DNA of 64,000 nt. It comes from Pachyseris speciosa (Eukaryota > Cnidaria > Anthozoa > Scleractinia > Pachyseridae). The notes below the pieces were generated by a model. It did no database searches. It was not told where the DNA came from and saw nothing but the letters and a program-made list of their open reading frames with translations. This document shows positions 12,701 through 25,095 of this stretch, one piece after another. How positions within the stretch are numbered: position 1 is the first letter of the stretch; the number at the start of each line of letters is the position of its first letter. The translations under genes were made by a program, and so were the position numbers. Location of the stretch: contig JAEMWC010000096.1 of the NCBI GenBank assembly GCA_016490735.1, forward strand, positions 1,222,501 through 1,286,500, written 5' to 3'.

Positions 12701-15700
12701 TCTTATCTTAACAACAGGTCGCAGCGAGTCTCGCTAAATGGCTGTATATCTGACAGTTTTAGGCTACCTTACGGCGTTCCACAAGGGTCGTGTTTAGGGC
12801 CATTGTTGTTTACTATTTACTCCAGTAAACTCTTTGAAGTCATCAAATACCATCTACCTCAGGCACATGCCTATGCTGATGACACCCAGCTTTACCTGTC
12901 ATTTAGTCCTGACTCAGCTACTAATCAGACTGATGCGGTCGTTGCCATGGAGCGCTGTATATTGGACATTCGTACGTGGATGCTTATGGATAAGCTTAAA
13001 CTTAATGATGATAAAACTGAGTTTATGTTGATTGGTACCAAACAGCAACTATCTAAAGTAAATATTGATAGCCTCACCGTAGGAAGCATTGACGTTGCTC
13101 CTGTCACTGTGGCAAGAAATTTAGGGACATGGTTCAATTCTAATCTGAATCTCCAGGAGCAGATCCACAAAAATTTGCAGATCTGGGTTTTTCCATTTAT
13201 ATAATATTCGGCGTATCCGAAAGTATCTGTCACAGGAATCTGCACGCACTTTGGTCCACGCTCTTGTTGTAGGTCGTATTGATTACTGCAACAGCCTTCT
13301 ATTTGGTCTACCCTCTGTTCATCTACTTAAATTGCAACGCTTGCAGAATGCAGCTGCTCGGCTTATATCTAATGTTCCTTGGCACAGCCACATAACACCA
13401 GTACTGTGTTCGTTACATTGGCTCCCTGTCAAATTTCGTATTGATTTTAAAATACTTCTTCTTACTTTTAAAGCTATCTATGGTCACGCACCTGGTTACT
13501 TGACTGATCTGATTGCTATTAAAGAACAGCCGCGCTATCATCTCCGTTCAGCTAGCGGTTTTTTCTTAAAGTATCCCAGTTTAAAACTGAAAAAGACTTT
13601 AGGGGATCATGCTTTTTCATCTGCGGCCCCTAATTTATGGAACAATCTGCCCCTTCATATCCGCCTTGAGGACAATTTTGAACGTTTTAAATCTTTACTT
13701 AAAACACATCTTTTTAGACTAGCTTTTGATATGTAATGTTTTCAACCTACTATGTAATATATTTAGTGTTTTATTTAATTTTTAGCGTTGTCTACTTTTA
13801 GCCTTAATTATTATGCTCATTCTAGCTTTTATTTTTATTTACTTTTAATATTTAAGTATCAGTTGTTACGCGCTCTTGATCATATTTGCATGGAAGGGGC
13901 GCGTTATAAATTTTTAATTATTATTATTAATTACTATTATTGTTTATAACAAGGAAATTGTCATTAGTGCAAAATCTGAAGCTACACATAAAACACTGAT
14001 GCAGCTGAGTTGGTAGGCTAAACTGCTGCCAACTGTAAAGAGATTTAACAAGCTGAATTGTTTTACTGGGTTTGTTACTCAGATCACAAATCTCTTTATG
14101 GTGGATGATTTATCCTTAGCTATCAACTCGTTTGATGTTACCTTGCCTACACAATACAGCACCACAGATTTGTTTGCATTAACAAACATCTTCAATGCAC
14201 AGAGTAGCTTTAAACGGCATAACAGTTTTGGAAATATTGTGAAACCTAGATTGATCATTGAAAGAGCAACCAAACCTGTTTTGATTAAAATCTTAAACTG
14301 TTCTTCACACTGAAGTTTTTTGAACTGTAAGAAGTTGATTGTGAACTTCTGACTGTTTTGTACCTGGTAGTCTATGGATACAGGACTCTGATTTGCTGGT
14401 GATCCTTTTGCACTTAATCAAACTAGGAATTATTGGAAGAAACAAGGTACCTTTGAATCCTTCCTCCCTGAGTGTTTCTGCACCTTTCATCCCTGCTCCA
14501 CCTACCACATGGAATCAAAATGCAAGTGAAGTAAATTATTCAATATTTTATACTTAATAATGCTCAATATACCATCATTAATAATAGTTCAGACATATTA
14601 TTTCACCTAAAATGTTGAAGGGCTCTCACCTCCACCAATGACAACAAAGACTCTTCTGTCATAGTTTGTGTCTGCTTTCACCATCTTCTTGACTCTCTTG
14701 TGAGATGTTAATTGCTAAGAAAAGAACAAAATAATGGTCCTCAAATAGTAAGAAAAATAAAAACAGAAATAATCATCTAAAAAAATCATTAAATGTCACT
14801 GGAAGTACTGGAAGTAGCTTGGAAGTTAAGTCGAAATATTACGAAACCTTGAACTGAAAGGTCATTACCAGTAAATAAACAAAACAATGATGAAATAACA
14901 AACTTTTAAATAATAAATCATAAAAAGGACTACCTCTGGATGTGCCCTCACAATCACATTATCATTCTTGATGACCACCTGGAATGAATTATTATTATAT
15001 TTGCTAATCAAATTATCAACATATGGATAGCTGTTTCCAAAAGCTGAGGTATTAAAAGAGGGGTTGAGGGTTGGGAGGGGGGAGGGGTGGGGAGTGAATC
15101 AGCAGGACCTGAGATGGGATCCAAGGGGGAACAAGAGATAAGGGAAACTCCAAATAGCTTTTCAGTTATGAAGAAGAATGAGGTAAGAATCACCTTGTAG
15201 CTAGGGGTTGGAGAGTATGAAAAATTAAGGAGTTAGGGGTATGAAATCCAAAGTTTCTTTCTTACCTCAAATTTGGGTATACTGTCTAGTCCAGGAAAAT
15301 CTTCAATATCACCAGTCCTGATACTGAAGCAGGCTCCGTGCCATGGGCAACGCACTCGTCCATTGCTCAAGTGCCCAGTGTTCAGTGGGGCTCCATAATG
15401 TGTGCACTTGTGACCCACAGCAAAGTACTGTCCATTTTCACGCACCAATAACGCTTTACCAGATTCACCAATATCAATTGTTTGCATACTTGAATAAATA
15501 ACAATAAAAATAAGATAATAACTAAATAAACATATGAAGAAGAAGTGACTTAGATGCCATGTTTATACTTGAGCTTTTTACTGCATTAATAGGGTTTACT
15601 TGCCTGAGTAGATTTTTTGCGAGTGTAAACATCAATTTGCGATCATTAATACAGTGTACCTCAGTAAACACTACCAAAGAAAAAAGAAATTTGACCAAAG

Positions 15701-17941
15701 TAAACCCATTGATTTGGCTTGGTTTCGCTAGGTAAACCAAAGTAAAATGACAGACATATCCGTTTGCGGCTATCTAGTTGCTATGGATTTCCTACAGAGT
15801 TCAGTTCATGTACACCAGTGTCGCAACTATCTGCAATTGTGTATGTGTGTTTTTCTTTTTGAGAGAGAGATATGAAAAGCAAAACCTGCTACAGTTCTTT
15901 ATACAGACAATCCAAACGGTAAATGATTATTTTCTCTTTTACTGTATAACTTTTTTGTCAATTTGCTTTTTGGCAATGCTTTGAACATGTAGTCTCAACC
16001 AGTTCATTAATTCACGATCATTTTCATTCAAGGGAAGATAAACTGTACTCACGCATACAGGCAGCAGTATATTTTGGCTTTCCTCGACCGGTTCTAAACC
16101 ACAAATTCATGCCACTGTAATTGTATGGTTTACAGTCTTCTTTCCCAGTTTCGCTACATTTCTGTTCAGATTTACCTGGAATGTGTTGATGAAGGATCAA
16201 CTTGAGTTATTTGAGCTAGTATAAATTATGTACAAATGTATTACAGTTTAGTAACTTGACCTCGGTTAATTTTAACCACAGTAAACGCTCAAGTGTAAAC
16301 ACGGCCAGAAATACATTTGACTATGAAAATTGGAAATTAAAATCACTTTTAAGATTTAAAAAGCCGAGCTACAAGAATGATGACGTTTTGACACTAGCTA
16401 GACATGAATTACTTCGTTATCAAATCAAAAATGTATATATGTTGAAATCTATACACAGTAAAGAGAACAAAAAGAACTAAAAATATGTAATGTCATAAGT
16501 TAAATGAAACGTTTAGCATGTATGGAGTCCATCTGGATATTCAAATTAGGCTGGACTTTATTTTATGAAAAGTAAATTTTTCAAACACTAGACAATCAAA
16601 TTAGCTCTAGCACTTTCTCAAAAATATTCTAAACTGACTTTCTTTAAAAAGAGTGTAGTATGATTGTATACATAGATTAGGGTACTAGATAAGTAACAAG
16701 TAAATATTATTACAAGTAACAAACTTAGCTACAAATCAATCAACAATGAAATTGCTCAGCTTACGTGCCATCTTGCAAGAAGTCATCATACTGGCCAACA
16801 ATAACTTCAATCATGTTGTTGCTGGAATGTTCTGCAGATGTGGAACCTGGTGTCAAAAAGAGGAAGAATTTTATTGCCAAGAACTACCCAAGCAAACATG
16901 GAAGAAATTTATCTAATTGCCCTATGAGTGTGATCTGTGTGCAAGGCTAATGCAACTCAAACTACTGCTGTTCTCTTGCGAGGAGCCATATAAAACAGAT
17001 TCAAGACAAAGTTAAGAATCTGCCGAAAGATGATTTGGTTAGCAAATACCATGTCAAAACAACAAAGCAGACTATGGACTCTATTCCTTCCAGCTTGTCT
17101 ATATAAAGGATTTTGCCAAACTGTGTGGGTCAGCTGCCACTGTTTCCATTCATCCCTCTCTCCCAACCCTCCTTTTGCTTTTTTCTTCTCCTTTTTGCAT
17201 GCACTCCATAAATGAAGTTGCCAATTCCAGGTTTAATTCCCAGCAACCTTTTTGGCACATATGCATGCATGGAAGAACTATTTCTTATTTTGAACATGCA
17301 GAAATTAAATGAATCTGATTACACATGTGGAGCTGTTTGATTACCTGTACATTTAAAACTGTCAAGTAAATGTTAATAATGCATGTCCTTCAGCCAACCT
17401 TTTTGACCTTTCTATTATAATTTTTAAACACATTACTGCCCTTCATCACGCAAAAAAACGTAAGTTTAAGTTTATTGAGTAACACCAGAAATAAACTTAC
17501 TACAGCAAAAACGTAACACGTTTTCCAAAATGAACATGACATTCTGTGAGATCAATATTTAAGCTTATTAAGTTAAACACTTGTAAGCCTTAGCTCCAAA
17601 CATGTGATCAAGATACTTCAAGGTTGGACAACAGCGCTATTTATTTTGAAGTAAATGGGTTTTCTCTAAATTATGATGAAAAATATAGCAATGACACAAA
17701 AAAGTACAGAATTAAAGCCACTTGCTTATTAGGCAAAATGGTCGGGCTTACAATGCATTTTTAAAATGATCACAATTAGACCGATTACCGCTCACACCTC
17801 GCTGTTCACCCAAATAACCTCACCTTCTTCGGGCGCAGAAGACGTTGTAAGTGTTCCAGTTGTCGAAAAACTGGTAAATGATGGCTTAGGGACCCTTCGA
17901 AAGCCTCTGTTTTCCTTGCTGGATGAAACGGCGACCCCCAT
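6739..17941 (-). CDS. AIFM3: AIFM3-like Rieske/FAD-NAD oxidoreductase
   Basis: This is an apoptosis-inducing-factor-3-like flavoprotein. Nineteen exons (minus strand): 17941-17824, 16846-16765, 15488-15266, 14978-14934, 14714-14630, 14501-14451, 12270-12209, 12097-12011, 11864-11773, 11549-11470, 9511-9461, 9208-9093, 8845-8774, 8655-8592, 8502-8426, 8115-8001, 7868-7770, 7388-7313 and 6895-6739. Together they give an unbroken 583-aa frame. The Rieske [2Fe-2S] ligands CTH and CPWH are in exon 3. A Rossmann FAD loop (VVIGGGAGMKG) spans exons 5-6. YDRPILSK, a second dinucleotide loop (VVIIGTSFIGMELAA) and the FAD-closing GVFAAGDIAHFP follow. The protein starts MGVAVSSSK, a probable N-myristoylation signal. 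I chose this start because exon 1 ends in the phase exon 2 needs and resembles the MG start of vertebrate AIFM3. The second loop reads GTSFIG, not GxGxxG. Confidence 0.93.
12410..13937 (+). mobile_element. 5'-truncated non-LTR retrotransposon (CR1/L2-like)
   Basis: Part of a LINE reverse transcriptase: the QSAYRKGHST region, motif A (LLDLSAAFDTVDHD), motif B (GVPQGSCLGPLLF), motif C (AYADDTQLYL), then the C-terminal GRIDYCNSLL and RLQNAAARLI segments, ending with a stop near 13736. The frame is broken at two poly-A spots, about 12525 and about 13170, so the copy is dead. The 3' end reads GGGGCGCGTTATAAATTT and runs into ATT-rich repeats, typical of CR1/L2/Rex-type tails. It lies antisense in the intron between AIFM3 exons 6 and 7. 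The endonuclease domain is missing. Confidence 0.9.
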
Positions 17942-18394
17942 TACGGAAAAAATATATGGTAATGTCCTTGGTAAACAATGCCAACGCGCTAATGGATAAC
18001 CATGACTGATCGCTATTATTGACCTAAAACACGAACGGGTTCCCAGCTTTCTTGCTTCCCGTAACATTTATATTCATGTGCTAAGAGCGAAAGCTAGCAA
18101 TTATGTAAAACAGGTGTTAGACGCCTTATCGATAGAGCCCTTACCTCAGGGTCAGCTGTACCTCAAAATGTTGCACCTACTTGTCCGTGCAAAACAGATG
18201 AAATATGCATGATGCCCAGGGAGGGGTGCTGGGAAAAGGTCACGTGCTGGAGGCCACAAGATTACCAAGCAACATCGAACTTTTCTTTGTCAACAAAAGT
18301 CGTGGTGATTTTAACCTGGATTTGAAAAATCCATGCAAGTACCATTCCTTTAACCCGGATTTAACACCTTGACAACCTATAGGTTTTAAATACC
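17942..18394. other. AIFM3 upstream region
   Basis: This is the interval between the AIFM3 start codon and the outer arm of the transposon, so it should hold the 5' UTR and promoter. I see no clear TATA box or other gene. Confidence 0.4.
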
Positions 18395-18457
18395 TCTTAC
18401 TAACCGAGTTCGAGGTCCATACTGTAAGTTACGGACTTACGGTGGCCCACAACTGTC

Positions 18458-18757
18458 ACGGCAAAAGAAAAAGACCCACGGAAAAAAGAAAACACTCGCG
18501 GCAAAAAGAAAAGACTCGCGGCAAATTTAAAAACCTCACGGCAAAAGAAAAAACCTCACGGCAAAAAGAAAAAGACTCACGGCAAATTAAAAAAGCTCAC
18601 GGCAAAAAGAAAAAGACTCACGGCAAATTAAAAAACTTCACGGCAAAAAGAAAATGACTCACGGAAAAAAGAAAAAGCTCACGGAAAAAAGAAAAAGACT
18701 CACGGAAAAAAGAAAAAGCTCACGGAAAAAAGAAAAAGACTCACGGAAAAAAGAAAA
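18458..18757 (+). repeat. Left subterminal array of about 20-bp units
   Basis: About fifteen imperfect tandem units of the form CACGGCAAAAAGAAAAAGACT, with variants CACGGAAAAAAGAAAAAG and CACGGCAAATTAAAAAAGCT. They mirror the right-end array. Translation gives a Lys/Arg-rich ORF, which is an artefact of the repeat. Confidence 0.9.
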
Positions 18758-19149
18758 ATAGCGGGGGATTGGGTCGAGTTGCCTGGACATCAGGTCCGCC
18801 ATCTTGAAACCGAAGCACAAGGAATGTTTTACTCCAATTGTTGAAAACATCTTGCAGAAGGGGACAATGTTTGCTCAAACTGTGGAAAAGGTGAGCATTT
18901 GAAATAAGCTAGCTTCTAATCTTTTGGACCAATGTGCCTTTGTACGGGAAGTATTGTGGATTTTTGCTTGGAAAACAATGTTTCCCGTTTGATGTCACCG
19001 TATGAAAGGATGAAAACTTTAGTTAAGCTTAATTATTAGTAAGTGATGCGAACGTACTCTTGGACTGCCTAGTTCAAACATGACCTTGAAGAGCATTTTC
19101 CGACGGGGCTCCGGACTGAGGACATTGAGCTTTTTTTACGTATCTCCAC

Positions 19150-20470
19150 AGATCTGAGAGAGGATGACTCATATACAGACAGTGAAGTGGAATTTGATGA
19201 AGAGGCAGTTATCAAACACTATTTCAATAGTGGCTTTGAGTATCAAGAAATAAACCTCTTTCTTTTCAAGAATCATAACTGTTTTGTGTGTGAGCCTGAT
19301 TTAAATTTGTATTATTGTGAGCTCCCTTGATAAGCCTAGGTGCTTTTCGGCAAACAATGGTCAATATGTTTAAATAAGAAAAAAAAAACACACACACACA
19401 CAATATCAGCTATAGTACCCTGTTGAGAAAACTACAGCAGTACGGGCTTTCTAAACGGAAACAGGGTATACAGCACCAGAAAGATGATGGTCGGAAAGGT
19501 GAAGAAAAATAGTAAGTGGCCCATGATCAGCTGGAGGGTACCGATCTGGTTGGCATACTCTTCAACTAGAAGGCCTCAGAGTACCTAGAATATTTCTTGA
19601 AGTAACTGCTGTATAATTATTATACAACAGTTACTCAAGAAATAGATCCAGAGGGTGTTGCAGCCCATAAAGTGCACTGCCTAAGAAGAAGCGTTTACTG
19701 CAATCCAGGCCCAAATTATTCATGGCATCTAGATGGATATGACAAATTAAAGCCATGGGGTTCCCAATACATGAATGCATCGTTGGCTTTAGCCGAGGCA
19801 TACTATGGCTTAAAGTTGCATGCTCAAATAATTTTGCCAGAGAATCCAGCAAAGTATTTTGTAGACACTGTTGCTGAATTAGGAGGTGTCCCAATTAAAC
19901 TGGTTACAGATCTGGATACTGAGAATGGCTTAGTGTTATCTCAGAGAAAATGGTATCACAGGTATGTACCCTCCCCAAGAAATCAAAGAATTGAAGGATG
20001 GTGGAGTTTCTTTTGCAAGAATCGAACAATGTGGTGGAGACGTTTCTTTCAAGACTTGCATGTAGAAACCCAGGGTGTAATTGATACAACATCTGAAATC
20101 CACACAGAGTGTCTTTGGTACTGCTTCTGTTTTGTATTGCAGAAGGAGTGTGATCATGTTAAAGAACACTGGAACACTCATTACGTTAGAAAATCCAGGC
20201 ATGACATGCACTGTGCCTGGAGGGCCAGACTAATTGTTCTTCCTACCAGAGTACCATGGAGGTGCTACAGATCTGCTTTTAAAGGTACATTTGACAGAGG
20301 TCAATGAAGTTTCACAACAGTGCGTCTATGAAAGAGAGAACAGTGTCCATTAGGAATACTTTGAATATGTCAAGGACAGTCTAAGGGCATCAAAACCAGC
20401 AACTTGGCAAGATGCACTCGAGTTATTTCAAAAGCTAATTTGTATAGCTGCAAATGGCTACACTGGGTAA
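19150..20470 (+). pseudogene. Decayed integrase-type (DDE) transposase
   Basis: The first piece (about 19150-19280) has an acidic stretch and AVIKHYFNSGFEYQEI, an IS3-like DNA-binding start. A fragment LQQYGLSKRKQG lies near 19431-19470. The core, from about 19640, includes IDPEGVAAHKVHCLRR and NPGPNYSWHLDGYDKLKPWG (first Asp). VTDLDTENG carries the second Asp and NQRIEGWWSFF carries the Glu. Asp-to-Glu spacing is about 27 residues, shorter than the family norm as I recall it, implying an internal deletion. A frameshift near 20205 moves the C-terminal part (EYHGGATDLL onward) to another frame, which also has stops. Not functional as read. Confidence 0.85.
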
Positions 20471-21429
20471 TGTTTTATGGTAGGGAAATGATTAGCATAT
20501 ACTGAATGGCTCTGTAAAGTTCCAAATGACTTGCACATTAGAACCCCACACTTCTGCAAGAACTCCTGTTTTCCCGGGCAGGCAGAAATGGTTGTTTAAT
20601 TAGGGATATTTAACGAGAGATCATTGTCAAGTTGGTTCTATTTTTGACAGGGTCAGCAGTGCTGAACTGTATATTGTTTATAATACAAAATAAAGCACTG
20701 ATCTTCAGGCCTATACACATTGATAAATTAGTCCCTGATAGTTTGTTAGTCGTCATTATCTACCGGTAACCTTCAAATGCATGCGTAGCAAAGTTATTGA
20801 GTTTTACAATTTTTACTGACCCATGTCTGGATGCAGTAGTTTTTATTTTGTTGCAGTTATAATTAATATTTTGCCAACTTTTCAACTGCAGGCTCTTAAT
20901 CCAATCCACAATTTCTTATGCACACCTTTTCATACTATGACACCATGGTCATTACATATGAATGCAGAATTTAGTAGAATCCAAGGGTCATCCTGATTAA
21001 ATAGTTGAGTTCAAAAAAGCAAAGCAAGGTGGGACTTATACATGTAAAGCGTAACAGTGGTACTCGTACTGAAATGCTTCTTCTGCAGTAAAATAATTTC
21101 ATTTACTAGCTGAAAACACAGTAATTATCATACGCAGACATAAAACTGGAATATCAGCTTTATTTAAACACGCTAAAATCTTACAATGATTATCATGGCT
21201 GTAACGAGAAGAAAGCTGAACGAACAAAGAGTCTAAAACTATAAAATTCAATCCCTAAACAAACATGAACACCAACGTTTATTGCTCCGCACGGTGTTTC
21301 TAACACAGGTAATTTTCTAGTTCAAAATATCAAAAAACAAAGAAATACCAGCACCACAAGAAAAACATTCCTCGTGCATTGGTTTCAAGATGGCGGCTAC
21401 ATGTTCCCCCAGAAACTCGACCCAATCCA

Positions 21430-21902
21430 CCGCTATTATTTCTTTTTGCCGTGAGCTTTTTCTTTTTTCCGTGAGCTTTTTTAATTTGCCGTGAGCTTTT
21501 TCTTTTTTCCGTGAGTCTTTTTCTTTTTTCCGTGAGCTTTTTCTTTTTTCCGTGAGCTTTTTTAATTTGCCGTGAGCTTTTTCTTTTTTCCGTGAGTCTT
21601 TTTCTTTTTTCCGTGAGCTTTTTCTTTTTTCCGTGAGTCATTTTCTTTTTGCCGTGAATTTTTTTAAATTGCCGTGAGTCTTTTTCTTTTTGCCGTGAGC
21701 TTTTTTAATTTGCCGTGAGTCTTTTTCTTTTTGCCGTGAGCTTTTTTAATTTGCCGTGAGTCTTTTTCTTTTTGCCGTGAGGTTTTTCTTTTTGCCGTGA
21801 GGTTTTTTCTTTTGCCGTGAGGTTTTTTAATTTGCCGCGAGTCTTTTCTTTTTGCCGCGAGTGTTTTCTTTTTACCGTGGGTCTTTTTCTTTTGCCGTGA
21901 CA
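21430..21902 (-). repeat. Right subterminal array of about 20-bp units
   Basis: More than twenty imperfect units reading TTTTTCTTTTTGCCGTGAG on the + strand, the complement of the left array. It is longer than the left array, so the two ends have expanded or shrunk independently since insertion. Confidence 0.9.
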
Positions 21903-22002
21903 GTTGTGGGCCACCGTAAACAAACCGTGTGGGCCATGAATTAATGGGAAAAAACGAGGATCCGTAACTTACACTATGGACCGAGAAAACGAGGTTAGTA
22001 AG

Positions 22003-22903
22003 ATATTTATTATTTCTCTGAGGTTAATACGGCACGCAGGAAAGAAGACTAGTTGAAGTCAAGCAGGCTGTACTGTAGAGTACGGCCTGCAAAATTGACC
22101 AATCACAGCGCGTACTAAGTGAGAAATATAATAATACATCTTTAACAATAAAATTATTGTTAGCATTAACCGTAGGTTTCAATACACCTTAACTAATGGT
22201 TAGCGCTAGCCATGCTTCCAACAACTGGGCCCTGATCTATAAATAGCATTGAATCACTTAATTCCTTACAGTTTGTAGCATACACTTACTTATACCTTTA
22301 AATCCCTTTACAAAACATAATGTCCACAATATATATCACTTTACAATATACATGTTAGACCAAAATCTTCAAGACTAAAATGTGAGCAAAGAAGAATCCT
22401 GTAAAGTTTTCAACCTTTAGTGTTTTATCAAGCAAAGTTTGCCATGCACCTGGAAACCACAGAATTCACCCTTGATATGCAGGGTTTTCATTAATTTTTC
22501 AAGTAAACAGGGACCTGACATGAGTAGCCAGGTACCCCGAGTGAATTTGATGGGCAGAGTTTTCAATTTTGCACCTAATAAAGCCAGGTATGCCCTTCAC
22601 AGTAGACGGGTGCCAGTACCTGGGTCCCGGCTTCTAATACAACCACTGGATATGTGTATCCTTCGCTTTTTATTCTAAGGTCACAACACTCAAACAAGAA
22701 AATCTCAAGTTTTCTTATAATTTTATTCACAAACAATAGTACAACTTTACCATTATGACAAAGCAACAACTTCACATGCCAAAAAACCTTCAAAAAATTT
22801 CCATTTATTTACCATCATTAGCAAAAAATGTTTAAGCATTGAAGAATTGTAAACAACAGAGAAAAGAGTGTAAGCAGCTGTGCTCCTCACTTGAATGTTC
22901 CAC
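22003..22903. other. Between transposon and COX6A; no gene seen
   Basis: This is the COX6A 3' flank. The stretch is AT-rich, with AATAAA-like runs and no ORF that resembles a family. A 79-codon ORF at 22439 has no support. Confidence 0.5.
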
Positions 22904-25095
22904 TCAGTGTTCATGTTCCTCATCACCATCTTCAAACCCTTCAGGCAAAGCATTTGCGTGTGGATTGTGGAACAAACTGTGGTTTCCATCTCCCCATGGA
23001 AACGCCTACAAAATACAATATGTTTGTTATGAGCCTTTTTATATCATATCAAAGGACCAATAATGATATTATAATACAAGACACTTTACAAGTTTGAGAT
23101 TTCTATCACATGGTGGATGATGGTACAGCTAGAATCAGCTATCATGTAAATAGTCTAATAAGAGCGAATAATCTAATCATATTGTTTTAGTACAAATCTG
23201 CTAGTCACTGAAAACCAAACATGTAAATTATCTAAATCCTTGCATACACTTCAAAAACGCGAAGAAGCGGCCACCAAGAGAATAGATAGCAAGTAGCATA
23301 GCCAATAAGAGAATGGCATATATGATAGAACATTAGCAGATTTATATTAATCCGAACTATAAAAACCATAACAATCTTGAAAAGAAGCTAAGGCTAGAGG
23401 TGGGGAGTAGGGCACTGGCACTTCTCTCACTTTGGGCAATTTTTTCCCTTTCAGGTATGTGCTTGACCATACATGCGACAAATCCAATAGGCAAATGCCT
23501 CAGGGTTAGTATAAAAGGTTGATCAAATGCACAACACCCTGCCTGGATTACCCCCTCAACCAGGCTTAACACTGATAGGCACATCACTTCTAGGAAGTTT
23601 GAAGCTGTATGCAGCTTCACAGGGGGTTGGACTGTAAAATGTCAGATGACTGGAAAGCAAGGAATGACTTGACTAGCTTTTAGCCCAAAGAGTACCTGGA
23701 CTTGATCATCTCTTGAAGATTACATGGGGAGTGCAATTTTGAATGTTTAATATTCCAATCAGGCTAAAAGCCTGATCACTCATGGTACTGGGCATTAAGT
23801 TTACAATAATGTAAAAATTGTATTACTAACTTTGTTTCTGATCCTTAGGTGAGGGTATGCAAGAAATCCTGGCCTGGGATGTGTATGATGTTCCTTTTCC
23901 TTCACCCAAGCATTATAGGCACAGATCAGAATTGCAGGCACAGCAACAAATATGGAAACATTTTTCCATGTCTTCATGGTTGCTACAGGGTCAAAGGAAA
24001 TCCAAGATCAGCACATATTCGGGGGCATCTTTACGTCCCCCGTCTAAGTTTGAAACCCTTTCATGTAACAATTTCAGAAGGTTTGCAGGTTTCCCTGTCA
24101 GAATTTCGTCCAAAGCCACTGATATCGATATCCGACATGTTTAAGTCCAGAACTTTTAAGGTAAATGTTTTCTCGTAATTACGTCGCCAAAACATTCTTT
24201 CCTTCCCTGTACCATTGGATACATGGTATCGTCAATTAAATTGAATAGTGAGAGATGGAAGTACGACAGAAACCTAGAAAACAGTAAATCTGCCATCACA
24301 GTTATGTTTCACTCTGTAAGATACAATTTCTTCTGCCCGAATGCCTACAAGTTGCGGTCTAATCGAAAAAAATAATGCTGATGTCGTTGTCCATTTTGCT
24401 TTTGTTTGCTTTTTCATGTGGCAGTTTCATTGTTCATTTCAGCTCATTCATGTTGCCATTTCAGAGCTGTGATGCCTGTCACAATTTTACGCTAGCAGGG
24501 CCTCATTATGGGGTATTTGGTGATACAAGAGGGTAGCAGTATCAATTCCAGATGCCCTTTTCTGTTTGTAAGGTCAATGAAAACTGATGATAAAAAAAAG
24601 CTTGAATTGATTGTTCATAGAATATCAGTACTAAGCGATCAATTGTCATCGACTGTTATCGAATTGTATAGATCACCTTTGGTAAGGCTTAGTATTAAAG
24701 GGGTGTAATATTGCACACTCGGTCTTCATATAATTGAATCAGTATAACTTATTGTATTTTTAACTATTTCACCTAGATTCCGAGCCATTAAATGTTTTAA
24801 ACCCCACTGCACTAAGTCGCTTGCAGCAACGGAAACCTTGATGTAGACTTATACGTTCAAACAGCCGAAAATAAGAGACGAGTAACAAGATCATGGAGCT
24901 GAGGTTTCGACCACACTCACGTTTGTTCACTTTTTCAGACAAATGACTCAACATTAATGTTCCTTTCAACTTACATTCTGCATGTTTCGATTCTGCTGCT
25001 TCCTTTTCCGCCAGAGTCATTTTAGATGAAGAAGCAGTATCGGCGTAAAATCGCCTTGAAACCATATTCAACCGAGAAAAAATGCGGGCCGCCAT
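22904..25095 (-). CDS. COX6A: Cytochrome c oxidase subunit 6A, mitochondrial
   Basis: Nuclear-encoded subunit VIa of respiratory complex IV, in the inner mitochondrial membrane. Three exons on the minus strand (25095-24975, 23982-23831, 23005-22904) join into a 124-aa frame. Residues 1 to about 30 ([19 protein letters not shown]) are rich in Arg, Ser and Ala with no early acid, a mitochondrial presequence. Exon 2 gives [20 protein letters not shown], the single membrane helix, then [20 protein letters not shown]. Exon 3 gives the family signature [19 protein letters not shown] and an acidic tail. The start was chosen at 25095 because it opens the presequence; the frame stays open upstream to 25188 but without presequence character. 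It diverges from the RWD-GTPase gene. Confidence 0.96.

Larger units (their letters stand above)
18395..22002 (+). mobile_element. DNA transposon with long satellite-like inverted ends
   Basis: Nested inverted repeats frame about 3.6 kb. The outer arms (CTTACTAACC and GGTTAGTAAG, with GTAAGTTACGGA inside) lie at 18395-18435 and 21961-22002. The inner ends, CGGTGGCCCACAACTGTCAC, start at 18440 and mirror at 21916, with TA (or TTA/TAA) just outside. Each inner end continues into an array of CTCACGGCAAAAAGAAAAAG-type units, then into a shared segment containing GATTGGGTCGAGTT and an AAGATGGCGG motif. The centre holds a decayed DDE transposase at 19150-20470. The right end has about 45 bp not present on the left between outer and inner arms. 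The superfamily is uncertain; integrase-type eukaryotic elements are the nearest match. Confidence 0.85.

Noticed and set aside
16050..16178. Exon-like stretch on the minus strand with AG and GTGAGT borders in an AIFM3 intron
   Set aside because: Open frame, but its phases (1 in, 1 out) fit neither the upstream nor the Rieske exon; including it would end the protein early.
17766..17999. 77-aa + strand ORF
   Set aside because: It overlaps AIFM3 exon 1 on the other strand, whose phase and MG start fit the gene; the + frame is a shadow.
18442..18657. Lys/Arg-rich ORF in the left array (and the similar ones at 21330-21923)
   Set aside because: Translation of the transposon's subterminal repeat units, with mirrored ORFs in the other end.
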